From Desulfobacter postgatei (lineage in GTDB: Bacteria; Desulfobacterota; Desulfobacteria; Desulfobacterales; Desulfobacteraceae), in contig PDTI01000035.1 of NCBI GenBank assembly GCA_002747145.1, positions 1 through 44,855 on the forward strand: a DNA stretch of 44,855 bases, given 5' to 3'. Positions 1-6,951 of the stretch are shown here, piece by piece. Under the pieces are notes generated by a model that did no database searches, was not told the origin of the DNA, and was given only the letters and a program-made list of their open reading frames with translations. Within the stretch, counting starts at the first letter, position 1, and each line of letters starts with the position of its first letter. Made by a program: the position numbers and the translations under genes.

Positions 1-79
1 ATGATAAGCGAAAATGTCATGTATATCGGTATGATATCAATTTTGCTCAATAGGCTGCTGCCAGCTTAAGCTTATTGCT

Positions 80-99
80 AATTATCAAACACGCTCTGA
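80..99. repeat. Right end of a MITE/IS-like element (copy F)
   Basis: Positions 80-96 read AATTATCAAACACGCTC, followed by TGA at 97-99. This is the right terminus of the repeat family described at 3798-3958, including the 3-bp TNA flank. It shares the GCGTG variant with the left end at 1996. The bases inside this end (60-79) do not match the interior of the short copies, so this may be the end of a different, possibly longer, element that begins upstream of the window. Confidence 0.5.
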
Positions 100-135
100 A
101 GCAACCCATAAACTGGATTGATAATCAATTAATTT

Positions 136-1416
136 TTAAACAGTCTCTCTGGCACGTCCTGGTGTGATGGTTTGGGGTTCAAAATTTAATGTGGCAAAAT
201 AGTCGTCCATGGTCTCTGCCCGGCGGATCAGTTCAATACTGCCGTCGGTTTTAAGCAATAGTTCCTTGGGACGAAGCTGCCCGTTGTAGTTAAAGCCCAT
301 GGCATATCCATGGGCCCCGGTGTCGTGAATAATCAGAATGTCTTCTTCCTGGGTTTCGGGCAACGGCCTTTGGATGGCAAACTTGTCATTATTTTCACAC
401 AGGGCACCTACAACATCTACTGTTTTTAAGGGAGCAGATTCCGGCTTGCCATGGATATGAATGTGATGGTACGCGCCATACATTCCCGGGCGCATTAATG
501 ACGACATGGAAGCATCCACGCCCACATAGTCCCGATAGATGTTTTTATGGTTGATCACACAAGTGACAAGGACGCCATGGGGGCCGGTGATAAACCGGGC
601 ACTTTCCATATACAGTTTGGGTACCCAGCCATTTTTCTTTTTAAATGTTTCAAAGGCATTGATGATACCCTGCGCCATGCCTTCAAGGTTGAATGCTTTG
701 GCATCCGGGGTGTAGGGAATGCCTAACCCACCGCCGATATTGATGAACTCAAACCGGATGTTAAGCGTACGGCTTATATCTTCAGCCATCGATAGCAGCA
801 TCTGTGCCGTGCTAATCATGTATTGGTAATTCAGTTCATTGGAGGCCATCATGGTATGCAGGCCAAAGCGCTTGACACCAAGATCCAGGGCCTGCCCATA
901 GGCTGAAAAGATCTGGTCCCGGGTCAGGCCGTATTTGGCTTCTTCAGGTTTGCCGATAATCTCATTTCCCTGGCGTGCCGCGCCGGGATTGTATCTGAAA
1001 CAGAGCAGATCAGGTATGGCCGGCAGTTTGGAAATCAGGGTGATGTCATCCAGATTTATAATACAGCCCTCTTTGTCCATGGCGGTTTTCAATTGTTCCC
1101 GGGTGGTGTTGTTGGAGGTGAACATGATATCGTCGGCATCGCTTCCCACTTTACGGGCCAACTCTATTTCCGGCACCGAAGAGCAGTCAAACCCAAATCC
1201 CTGGGATTTGAGAAGTGTCATCACCGTGGGATTTGGCAGGCCTTTTACGGCAAAATACTCCCTGAATCCGTCAATGGGGGCAAATGCTTTATTCAGGGCC
1301 TGGCAAGTTTGAATGATCCCTTTTTCATCATAAATGTGAAAAGGTGTGCCAAAGGATGCTGCAGCATCCTGGACCACCGTGGACAGCCGCTCTTTGAATT
1401 CAGGTGACATGGGCAT
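136..1416 (-). CDS. lysA: Diaminopimelate decarboxylase-like PLP enzyme
   Basis: A 426-residue fold-type III PLP decarboxylase; LysA converts meso-diaminopimelate to lysine and CO2 in the cytoplasm. The PLP lysine is K58 in FAVKG. The glycine-rich phosphate loop INIGGGLGIPY follows in the barrel, ALCENND carries the family's catalytic cysteine, and DTGAHGYAMGFNYNGQLRP is the C-terminal PLP/substrate segment. Length fits LysA (about 415-430). The ATG at 1416 has AAGGAATT a few bases upstream. It lies 27 bp after the Lrp-type gene in the same direction, so the two are probably one transcript. The FAVKG-LPNP stretch is not the commonest LysA form (usually YAxKAN), so a related amino-acid decarboxylase is possible. 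The family is secure; the exact substrate is inferred. Confidence 0.8.
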   Translation of the reverse strand: MPMSPEFKERLSTVVQDAAASFGTPFHIYDEKGIIQTCQALNKAFAPIDGFREYFAVKGLPNPTVMTLLKSQGFGFDCSSVPEIELARKVGSDADDIMFTSNNTTREQLKTAMDKEGCIINLDDITLISKLPAIPDLLCFRYNPGAARQGNEIIGKPEEAKYGLTRDQIFSAYGQALDLGVKRFGLHTMMASNELNYQYMISTAQMLLSMAEDISRTLNIRFEFINIGGGLGIPYTPDAKAFNLEGMAQGIINAFETFKKKNGWVPKLYMESARFITGPHGVLVTCVINHKNIYRDYVGVDASMSSLMRPGMYGAYHHIHIHGKPESAPLKTVDVVGALCENNDKFAIQRPLPETQEEDILIIHDTGAHGYAMGFNYNGQLRPKELLLKTDGSIELIRRAETMDDYFATLNFEPQTITPGRARETV

Positions 1417-1443
1417 GGTAACAATTCCTTATACATTAAAAAT

Positions 1444-1899
1444 TTAGATGTTATCCGGCAGTTTGATTTTGGCACTTTCCTTAAACGTGGAAAGCGCAAT
1501 AAATTTTCTGGTTGCCTTTACGCTGCTTATATCGGCGATCCGGGTTTGTATCAGTTCTTCCAGTTCCATGTTGTCGGACGCCTTTATTTCAATCATCAAA
1601 GTGTCTCCACCTGCCAGATAATGGACTTCCTGAACCTGTTCAATGGCTGCACCTGTTCGCCGGCTTCCCTGATTTTGGATGGGCGGATCACCTGGATGCT
1701 GACAAAGGCGGTCATGGCGCAGCCAAACATTTCTGACTTCAGGCACCTCATATCCCTGGATGATCTTTTTTGCCTCCAGTTTTTTAATCCGCTCAAACAC
1801 TGCAGAAGGGTCCATGTCAATGGTTCTGGAAACTTCAACATTCGGAATCCTGACTTTTTCCCGCAAGATTTTAAGAATTTCCAGATCCGTTTTATCCAT
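1444..1899 (-). CDS. Lrp/AsnC-family regulator with two apparent compensating frameshifts
   Basis: The 151-residue reading frame starts with a clear AsnC-type winged helix (MDKTDLEILKILREK, PSAVFERIKKLEAKKIIQGY) and ends with a RAM/ligand domain (IEQVQEVHYLAGGDTLMIEI). Between about residues 52 and 85 the sequence no longer looks like Lrp. The expected segment (LKSEMFGCAMTAFVSIQV, then IRPSKIREAGEQV) is present in the next frame over roughly 1650-1750. One extra base near 1745 and one missing base near 1650 would explain this. The protein as written would have about 30 scrambled residues in the linker and first RAM strand. It is divergent from the HD-GYP gene and probably controls lysA. Sequencing error, genuine decay or tolerated change cannot be told apart here. 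Confidence 0.75.
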   Translation of the reverse strand: MDKTDLEILKILREKVRIPNVEVSRTIDMDPSAVFERIKKLEAKKIIQGYEVPEVRNVWLRHDRLCQHPGDPPIQNQGSRRTGAAIEQVQEVHYLAGGDTLMIEIKASDNMELEELIQTRIADISSVKATRKFIALSTFKESAKIKLPDNI

Positions 1900-1945
1900 A
1901 ACAACAATTTAATTCATGCTAAGTTTATCATGTAGTTTTTATATA

Positions 1946-1963
1946 AACGAAATGATGTTCGTT
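1946..1963. promoter_or_regulatory. Inverted repeat upstream of the Lrp gene (candidate operator)
   Basis: AACGAA-ATGATG-TTCGTT is a perfect 6-bp inverted repeat with a 6-bp spacer in an AT-rich stretch 47 bp upstream of the lrp start codon. Lrp/AsnC proteins often bind AT-rich palindromes and regulate their own genes, so an autoregulatory site is plausible. No second copy was seen. Confidence 0.3.
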
Positions 1964-1992
1964 GTTTTATAGAAAGTCAAGAACATTCTTAT

Positions 1993-2092
1993 TTAGAGCG
2001 TGTTTGATAATTGATGAATCGGCTGCAATCCCATGAAAATGGCTCCAATTCCCCCAAATTTTATGTCAATAGTCCCGCTATTAACAGAAAAT
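1993..2092. repeat. Truncated MITE (copy A)
   Basis: Target-like TTA at 1993-1995, then the left terminus GAGCGTGTTTGATAATT and an interior that follows copy D closely up to AACAGAAAAT at 2083-2092. Similarity then stops and the right arm is missing. It occupies the gap between the divergent lrp and HD-GYP genes. The rest of the 1900-2245 gap holds the candidate operator, a possible sigma-70 promoter and copy E. Confidence 0.75.
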
Positions 2093-2123
2093 GCCGCCGG
2101 AATCTTGGCTGTTTTGATTTTGG

Positions 2124-2152
2124 TTGATAAAAGAGGGTGTTTCGTATAAATA
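2124..2152 (+). promoter_or_regulatory. Possible sigma-70 promoter for the HD-GYP gene
   Basis: TTGATA at 2124-2129 is followed after 17 bases by TAAATA at 2147-2152, or after 15 bases by TATAAA at 2145-2150. Transcription would start in or next to repeat copy E and read into the gene whose start is at 2246. The match is moderate and the region is AT-rich. Confidence 0.3.
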
Positions 2153-2159
2153 TAAATGT

Positions 2160-2213
2160 TAAGAGCCTGTTTGCTAATTGGTGGATCGGTTGCAATCTAC
2201 AGTAAGGCTCTAA
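2160..2213. repeat. Short degenerate MITE (copy E)
   Basis: TAA (2160-2162), GAGCCTGTTTGCTAATT at the left end, AAGGCTC at the right end (2204-2210), then TAA (2211-2213). Both termini and a 3-bp duplication are recognisable, but the element body is only 48 bp. It lies in the leader of the HD-GYP gene. Its presence argues against the upstream start at 2156 for that gene, which would have to be encoded by the repeat. Confidence 0.6.
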
Positions 2214-2245
2214 AAGAAATTCCCATTAACAACAGGTTGAGCTAT

Positions 2246-3772
2246 ATGGACAAGGATCGTATTAAAATCCTGTTAGTGGATGATGAGGATGGTATTCTGG
2301 ATGTCACCGAAGTATACTTTGAAAAAAAGGGATACCAGGTCTACACCGCAGGAAACGGGGAAAAGGCTCTGGATATTGTCAACCAGGAAAAAATCGACTG
2401 TGTTTTTACCGATATCAATATGCCTGTGATGGACGGACTTGAACTTGCCGAACAAATCCGCCATATTGATAGCACCCTGCCTGTTGTGGTGATGACTGGA
2501 TACCCTTCCCTTGAAAACACTATCCAGACCTTGAAAAATGGCGTTGTGGATTACCTGATCAAGCCGGTGAACCTCGGGCAGATGGAGTTGGCCCTTCGCA
2601 AAATACTGCGCGAACGTGAACTTTTTGTTGAAAATCTGATCCTCAAGGAAGAGGTGGAGCGTAGGGAGCGGCTGCGCCTACTCAACAACGAACTGGTCAA
2701 AAAAGTGGAAGAGGTCAATACCTTAAACCGGATCATGGAGGATTTTGCCGCCATTGATTCCAGTTACGAAATTTTTAACAAGGTTGTCCGGTTAGCCGTC
2801 GAAGAACTCAAAGCGGAGCTGGTCTTTTTTCATGTTTATTCAGAACAGAATAATTCTCTGGTCCTTGTAGATAAGGCTGGTGCGGAAAATAAAAAAAAAC
2901 CGGCATCCTATTCCATGGACATTCCCGAACAGGAAAAAGCATTTATCATAGAATCATTGGGAAGCGATCACAAGCCCTGTCTTATTGCAGATGCGTCCGG
3001 GATCCCATCAATGGAAGGGCAGGTACACTCTTTCATGGTTGCGCCATTAAAAATCCGGGATAAGATTTTCGGTATTGTTTCAGCTTATATTTTCCAGGGA
3101 CCGCACTTTTTTGAAGGAGAAAGTCTTTATTATTTAAGCTTTATCACCCAGAAAGCTGCTTCGGGTATTGAAAGTATTGCTTTATATGAAAATATATATG
3201 AAAATCTGTTTTCCACCCTGTTTGCATTTGTTACGGCCATTGAGGTCCGGGATCTTTATACCCGCAAACACTCCACCAGAGTGGCCAAAGTCGCCCATAT
3301 CATTGCCGAGGCAATGGAATGTACTAAAGAAGAACTGGAGATAATTAATGTGGCAGGCAGCCTTCATGATATCGGTAAAATAGGGATCAGGGATGAAATC
3401 CTTTTAAAACCGGGATGCCTGACCGAAGATGAATACGAAAAAATAAAAGAGCATCCGGTCATCGGCGCTGATATTATAAGCAAACTGGGGTTGTGGGACA
3501 GGGAAGCAAAGATTATCCGGCATCATCACGAACGTTTTGACGGCAAGGGATATCCCGACGGACTTAAAGGAGAACAGATTCCTAAACTTGCAAGGATATT
3601 GTCCGTTGCCGACTGTTATGATGCCATGGCCTCGGACAGGGCCTACCGCAAGAAAATGGATAAGAATGTTGTGCTTGAAATAATACTTAAAAATTCAGGC
3701 GCTCAGTTTGATCCTGATGTGGTGGATTCTTTTCTACAGGTGGCAGATCAGGATCTCCCGGATGATTGTTAA
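2246..3772 (+). CDS. Response regulator: receiver, GAF-like, HD-GYP phosphodiesterase
   Basis: A 508-residue cytoplasmic signalling protein. The receiver spans residues 5-125 (acidic pair D12/D13, phospho-acceptor D56 in FTDINMP, LIKPVN lysine), followed by a short coiled linker and a GAF-like segment of about 150 residues. The C-terminal HD-GYP domain carries HDIGKIG, the HHHERFDGKGYP signature and the ADCYDAMASDRAYR helix. HD-GYP domains hydrolyse c-di-GMP, and all key residues are visible. I chose ATG 2246 because the frame opens earlier (2156) only inside a degenerate repeat. Phosphorylation by a partner kinase coded elsewhere would be expected to set activity. The next operon starts with a PilZ c-di-GMP receptor, so this enzyme may set the signal read there. 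Confidence 0.9.
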   Translation: MDKDRIKILLVDDEDGILDVTEVYFEKKGYQVYTAGNGEKALDIVNQEKIDCVFTDINMPVMDGLELAEQIRHIDSTLPVVVMTGYPSLENTIQTLKNGVVDYLIKPVNLGQMELALRKILRERELFVENLILKEEVERRERLRLLNNELVKKVEEVNTLNRIMEDFAAIDSSYEIFNKVVRLAVEELKAELVFFHVYSEQNNSLVLVDKAGAENKKKPASYSMDIPEQEKAFIIESLGSDHKPCLIADASGIPSMEGQVHSFMVAPLKIRDKIFGIVSAYIFQGPHFFEGESLYYLSFITQKAASGIESIALYENIYENLFSTLFAFVTAIEVRDLYTRKHSTRVAKVAHIIAEAMECTKEELEIINVAGSLHDIGKIGIRDEILLKPGCLTEDEYEKIKEHPVIGADIISKLGLWDREAKIIRHHHERFDGKGYPDGLKGEQIPKLARILSVADCYDAMASDRAYRKKMDKNVVLEIILKNSGAQFDPDVVDSFLQVADQDLPDDC

Positions 3773-3794
3773 GCGCCTTCCATTGAGAAGGCGC
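3773..3794 (+). terminator. Hairpin directly after the HD-GYP stop codon
   Basis: GCGCCTT (3773-3779), an 8-base loop and AAGGCGC (3788-3794) form a perfect 7-bp GC-rich stem starting at the base after the stop codon. There is no T-tract, because MITE copy B begins immediately downstream (TAA at 3795). It may be a terminator whose tail was displaced by the insertion, with the MITE stem now adding to 3'-end formation. Confidence 0.45.
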
Positions 3795-3961
3795 TAAGAG
3801 CCTGTTTGATAATTAGGGGATCGAAGCGAAATCTCATGAAAATGAGAACCAATTCCCCCAAATTTTCTGTTAATAGCCGGACTATTGACATAAAATTTGG
3901 GGGAATTGGAGCCATTTTTATGGGATTGCAGCCGATTCATCAATTATCAAACAGGCTCTAA
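3795..3961. repeat. Complete 161-bp MITE (copy B), TAA target duplication
   Basis: The element spans 3798-3958 and is flanked by TAA on both sides. Termini are GAGCCTGTTTGATAATT and its exact reverse complement. Inside is a second perfect 16-bp inverted repeat (AATTCCCCCAAATTTT and its complement) around the centre near 3877, so the element could fold into a long hairpin. There is no coding capacity. GAGC ends with a 3-bp TNA duplication resemble what is known of the IS1031 subgroup of IS5-family elements; that link is an inference. Its orientation is opposite to copies A and D. Confidence 0.85.
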
Positions 3962-4203
3962 TAGCTTGAGCCAGAAAATGAAATATGCTACCCTAAGACC
4001 TATGGTCCAAATAAAATCACCCATCTGCTTGTCTTTAAAGCCGCCCTCGGCGTTACGCCAACGGACACATATATCAAATATACCTCCATTGGCGTGCCTT
4101 GATGGCGACTTAAAACCCGGCACATCTGTGCCAGATTTAATTGTGACCATGGGCTGACCTGAAAAATTATGGAGTAAGCAGAATTAGTTAGATCTTTCAG
4201 CGT
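3962..4203. other. Unassigned gap between copy B and the PilZ gene
   Basis: About 240 bp without a recognisable gene. It contains small stems such as GGCGT-T-ACGCC near 4051 and a leftward open frame of 67 codons (4150-3947) that runs into the MITE and has no recognisable family, so I do not call it. TGGAGTAAG occurs twice, near 4170 and 4203; the second is the likely ribosome site of the PilZ gene. No clear promoter was found. Confidence 0.4.
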
Positions 4204-4217
4204 GGAGTAAGATTGCA

Positions 4218-4571
4218 TTGGGTATTTCAGACAAAGACGATAGGCGAAAATATTCCAGGGTGGCTTTTACAACCAAAATCGAAACTCATATGCTTGATGA
4301 ATCTGGAAAAAACGTTCAATTTGTGTCTAATTCAAAGGATTTGAGCCAAAGAGGCGTGTTTGTCAAGACAGACAAGCGGCCCTCCTTAAATACGGCGTGC
4401 CGGGTGACTGTTTATCTGTCCGGCGGAATAGACGATCTTGAGCTGAACATTCAGGGACGAATCGTCAGACATACGGATGCCGGATTCGGTGTGGCGTTCG
4501 AATCCATGGAGGTTGAGACATATACCCATCTGAAAACGTTGGTTTTGTATAATATTGAAGGTAATGATTAG
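4218..4571 (+). CDS. PilZ-domain c-di-GMP receptor
   Basis: A 117-residue single-domain PilZ protein. The N-terminal RRKYSRVAF supplies the RxxxR c-di-GMP motif and DLSQRGVFV the D/NxSxxG motif, at the usual spacing of about 35 residues. The rest is the six-strand barrel. The start is TTG 4218, with GGAG ten bases upstream; the first in-frame ATG is too far inside the domain. It is the first gene of an operon with cheX, cheY and a sigma-54 activator. A role in coupling c-di-GMP level to motility follows from context; the partner is unknown. Confidence 0.88.
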   Translation: MGISDKDDRRKYSRVAFTTKIETHMLDESGKNVQFVSNSKDLSQRGVFVKTDKRPSLNTACRVTVYLSGGIDDLELNIQGRIVRHTDAGFGVAFESMEVETYTHLKTLVLYNIEGND

Positions 4572-4624
4572 TTGTCCCGGCAGTAAATTGGGTAAAATTT
4601 AAAGCGAACCGGAGGTGTTGGACA

Positions 4625-5086
4625 TTGGATGTTACATTAATAAATCCATTCATCAATGCAACCATTAACGTGCTGGAAACAATGGCTTTTGTTACGGTTA
4701 CAGCGGATAAACCCTACCTGAAGAAAGATAATGTCGCCGTGGGTGATGTTACCGGGGTTATAGGGCTGACCGGGGTCGCCCAGGGAACCATTGCCGTCAC
4801 CTTTGAAGAAAAATGCATTTTAGCGATTGTTTCCAACATGTTCGGAGAAAAAATTGACACGCTCAACCATGATATCGCCGATGCCGTTGGGGAATTGACA
4901 AATATGATTTCCGGACAGGCCCGGCGGGAACTTGATGAAATGGGAAAGGTGTTCACGGCGACCATACCATCTGTGATCACTGGAAAAAAACATACCATCA
5001 GACACTATGGGGGCGGCCCTAAAATCGCGATCCCTTTTCAAACCGAGAGTGGCAGTTTTACAATTGAGGTGTGTTTTGATAGATAG
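4625..5086 (+). CDS. cheX: CheX-like chemotaxis phosphatase
   Basis: A 153-residue CheC/CheX-family protein. These dephosphorylate CheY-P using a Glu and Asn on one helix. The motif is visible in DAVGELTNMISGQARREL (E-x-x-N). The N-terminal INPFINATINVLETMA helix and the closing beta strands (IAIPFQTESGSFTIEV) fit CheX. The start is TTG 4625, seven bases after a strong GGAGGTG at 4611-4617. It lies 53 bp after the PilZ gene and 33 bp before cheY, its expected substrate. A single E-x-x-N site is seen, as in CheX rather than CheC. Confidence 0.85.
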   Translation: MDVTLINPFINATINVLETMAFVTVTADKPYLKKDNVAVGDVTGVIGLTGVAQGTIAVTFEEKCILAIVSNMFGEKIDTLNHDIADAVGELTNMISGQARRELDEMGKVFTATIPSVITGKKHTIRHYGGGPKIAIPFQTESGSFTIEVCFDR

Positions 5087-5119
5087 AAGGTTGGTTTCAA
5101 TCCAATTAAGGAGGAAAAT

Positions 5120-5500
5120 GTGGCAATGGACACATCCATCAAGATTTTGATAGTTGACGATTTTGCGACCATGCGCCGTATTCTGAAGAATATTTTAAAA
5201 CAGCTTGGTTTTAAAAATCTGGTGGAGGCCGATGATGGTACAACGGCGTTGGAAGTCCTTGAAAGCCAGAAGATTGATCTGATTATTTCCGACTGGAACA
5301 TGCCCAAAATGACGGGGCTTGAACTGTTGAAAACGTTACGGGCCGACACTCAGTATAAGAAAACACCTTTCCTGATGGTCACGGCAGAAGCCCAGAAACA
5401 AAACGTCATAGAAGCCGTACAGGCCGGTGTCTCCAATTACGTGGTCAAGCCGTTTACAGCAGAGGCTATTTCCGACAAACTCCAAAAGATCCTTAAATAA
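5120..5500 (+). CDS. cheY: Chemotaxis response regulator CheY
   Basis: A 126-residue single receiver domain very like classical flagellar CheY. It has VDDFATMRRI (acidic pair D13/D14), phospho-acceptor D58 in ISDWNMPKMTG, the switch Thr in MVTAEAQ, and VVKPFTAEA. Phospho-CheY binds the flagellar motor switch. The start is GTG 5120, five bases after AAGGAGG (5108-5114); ATG 5126 gives a 3-residue shorter alternative. It lies directly downstream of cheX and 10 bp upstream of a sigma-54 activator that has no receiver of its own. Confidence 0.93.
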   Translation: MAMDTSIKILIVDDFATMRRILKNILKQLGFKNLVEADDGTTALEVLESQKIDLIISDWNMPKMTGLELLKTLRADTQYKKTPFLMVTAEAQKQNVIEAVQAGVSNYVVKPFTAEAISDKLQKILK

Positions 5501-5510
5501 GTCAGATCCC

Positions 5511-6566
5511 ATGGCCCAAGCAACAGCCCCAAAAATAACACGTTCTGCTAATACGCCACCCAAAGCTATGTCGAATTTTAACCGTAGTGGCATTGCCGGC
5601 GTAAGTAAAGGACTGATGGCCGTGCTTGACCGGGTGCGTAAAGTTGCGGGCTCTGATTCATCGGTGCTCATCACAGGAGAAAGCGGTACAGGCAAGGAAC
5701 TTATTGCCCGGGCGATCCACAAAAATTCAGCAAGAAAAGACGGTCCTATGGTGGTCATCAATTGCGGGGCCATTCCCAGCGAGCTTCTTGAAAGTGAGTT
5801 GTTCGGCCATGAGAAAGGCGCATTTACCGGTGCCCACCGGGCAAGGACCGGACGTTTTGAAATTGCCGATAAGGGTACGATTTTTCTGGATGAAATCGGT
5901 GATATGAGTCCTGATCTCCAGGTAAAACTGTTACGCGCTTTGCAGGAAAGACGGTTCGAGCGGGTGGGCGGTTCACAGACCATAGCGGTGGATATCAGGG
6001 TCATTTCCGCTACCAATAAAAACTTGACCGCCGCCATAGCGGATAATAAATTCAGGAAAGACCTGTATTACCGCCTGAATGTGATTCCCATCAATATTTT
6101 GCCCTTAAGGGAACGCCCCGAAGATATCATGCCTTTGGTTGAGCATTTCCAGTTCGGTTTTGCCCGGCGCAATACCGAATACCTGCCCAAGATCTTTCCC
6201 GATTCGGTAAAACAGGTGCTTCAGACCTATGAATGGCCTGGAAATATCCGGGAACTGGAAAATTTGGTGGAACGATTGTCAGTCCTTGTAGAAGAGGATA
6301 CGGTCAGCATATCTGATCTGCCGGGCTGTATGACCGGTGCCGGAACAGATCTTACCCCGGTCTGTGTGGCCGGCGTATTCCAGAATAACATCGGTTTTAA
6401 TGAGGCCGTAGACGCATATCAGAAGGCTTTAATTACCCACGCCTTGAATGAAACCGGATGGGTGAAAGCCAAGGCGGCCCAAATGTTGAAAATGAACCGG
6501 ACCACCCTGGTTGAGAAAATAAAAAAAATGGATATTGAACCGGAAGATGAGATGCCGGTTTTTTGA
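5511..6566 (+). CDS. Sigma-54-dependent activator (AAA+ and Fis domains, no receiver)
   Basis: 351 residues from ATG 5511. After about 25 unstructured residues comes a complete AAA+ sigma-54 interaction domain: Walker A GESGTGKE, the GAFTGA sigma-54 contact loop, Walker B IFLDEIGDM, and the sensor/arginine region (LYYRLNVIPI, PLRERPEDI). A C-terminal Fis-type helix-turn-helix follows (AAQMLKMNRTTLVEKIKK). Context suggests a flagellar master activator of FleQ/FlrA/FlrC type, but the N-terminal regulatory domain is absent. The frame stays open back to 5427 inside cheY; ATG 5511 is preferred, probably translated by coupling to cheY (10 bp gap) because no good ribosome site is seen. Two sigma-54-type promoters lie downstream. 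Confidence 0.88.
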   Translation: MAQATAPKITRSANTPPKAMSNFNRSGIAGVSKGLMAVLDRVRKVAGSDSSVLITGESGTGKELIARAIHKNSARKDGPMVVINCGAIPSELLESELFGHEKGAFTGAHRARTGRFEIADKGTIFLDEIGDMSPDLQVKLLRALQERRFERVGGSQTIAVDIRVISATNKNLTAAIADNKFRKDLYYRLNVIPINILPLRERPEDIMPLVEHFQFGFARRNTEYLPKIFPDSVKQVLQTYEWPGNIRELENLVERLSVLVEEDTVSISDLPGCMTGAGTDLTPVCVAGVFQNNIGFNEAVDAYQKALITHALNETGWVKAKAAQMLKMNRTTLVEKIKKMDIEPEDEMPVF

Positions 6567-6595
6567 CACCTGCTGCCGGAAATCCCCACACCCTC

Positions 6596-6677
6596 TTAGA
6601 GCCTGTTTGATAATTAGGGAATTGGAGCCATTTTCATGGGATTGCAGCCGATTCATCAATTATCAAACAGGCTCTTA
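6596..6677. repeat. Short 76-bp MITE (copy C), TTA target duplication
   Basis: The element spans 6599-6674 with TTA on both sides. Both termini are the perfect GAGCCTGTTTGATAATT inverted repeat. The body equals copy B with 85 bp removed; the junction AATTAGGGAATTGG falls at a GGGGA sequence present at both deletion ends in copy B. It lies 30 bp after the stop of the sigma-54 activator gene. Confidence 0.85.
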
Positions 6678-6746
6678 GTCGTTCATCGCAATTTCTGACC
6701 ATGGGATTTAGGTCCATACCACTGATCTGGTAAATAATTACAGGCA

Positions 6747-6762
6747 TGGCATATTACTTGCT
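6747..6762 (+). promoter_or_regulatory. Sigma-54-type promoter upstream of the TPR gene
   Basis: TGGCAT-ATTAC-TTGCT keeps the invariant GG-N10-GC spacing (GG 6748-6749, GC 6760-6761) and most of the -24/-12 consensus TGGCAC-N5-TTGCA. Transcription would start near 6773 and give a leader of about 180 bases before the TPR gene. Activators of the right kind are coded on both sides. Confidence 0.65.
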
Positions 6763-6794
6763 TTTTAGTCCTTTAACTCGATAATATAGTTTTT

Positions 6795-6910
6795 AGGGAT
6801 TTTGTTCAAATTCAAGGCGGAAACAATTTTTTTCCGGAAGAATATACAGCATATTTTGAGGATTAAACGTTGTTTCCAGCGTCGACGTTGGGCAAATTAA
6901 CAAAAACCGG
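6795..6910. repeat. Imperfect palindromic repeat, family 2 (copy 1)
   Basis: The left arm (GTTCAAATTCAAGGCGGAAACAA) pairs imperfectly with the right arm (TTGTTTCC ... GTTGGGCAAATTAACAAAAA) around an AT-rich centre near 6847 (ATATACAGCATATT). The left arm shares TTCAAGGCGGAAA and the following 25-30 bases with the reverse complement of 24110-24180. It lies downstream of the sigma-54-type promoter and would be part of the mRNA leader. Confidence 0.55.
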
Positions 6911-6951
6911 ATCATTGAGTCTAAGCATCAACCCAACGGATAAAATATGTC

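Noticed and set aside
2156..2245. Longer start for the HD-GYP protein at 2156
   Set aside because: The extra 30 codons fall in a degenerate repeat with its own target duplication and precede the receiver domain.
3947..4218. Minus-strand frames of about 70 codons between copy B and the PilZ gene
   Set aside because: They run into the MITE, overlap each other and match no known protein; at most a gene remnant or another repeat.
5336..6037. A 233-codon open frame on the minus strand opposite the sigma-54 activator
   Set aside because: It mirrors the codons of a clearly conserved AAA+ gene, has no recognisable domain, and no ribosome site.
5120..6566. cheY and the AAA+ gene as one NtrC-type gene split by a frameshift
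   Set aside because: The receiver is closely like true CheY, each gene has a complete end, and cheX precedes cheY, so two genes are the simpler reading.
6678..6951. c-di-GMP riboswitch in the leader of the TPR gene
   Set aside because: No GEMM-type conserved core was found; the structure there is explained by the family-2 palindrome.
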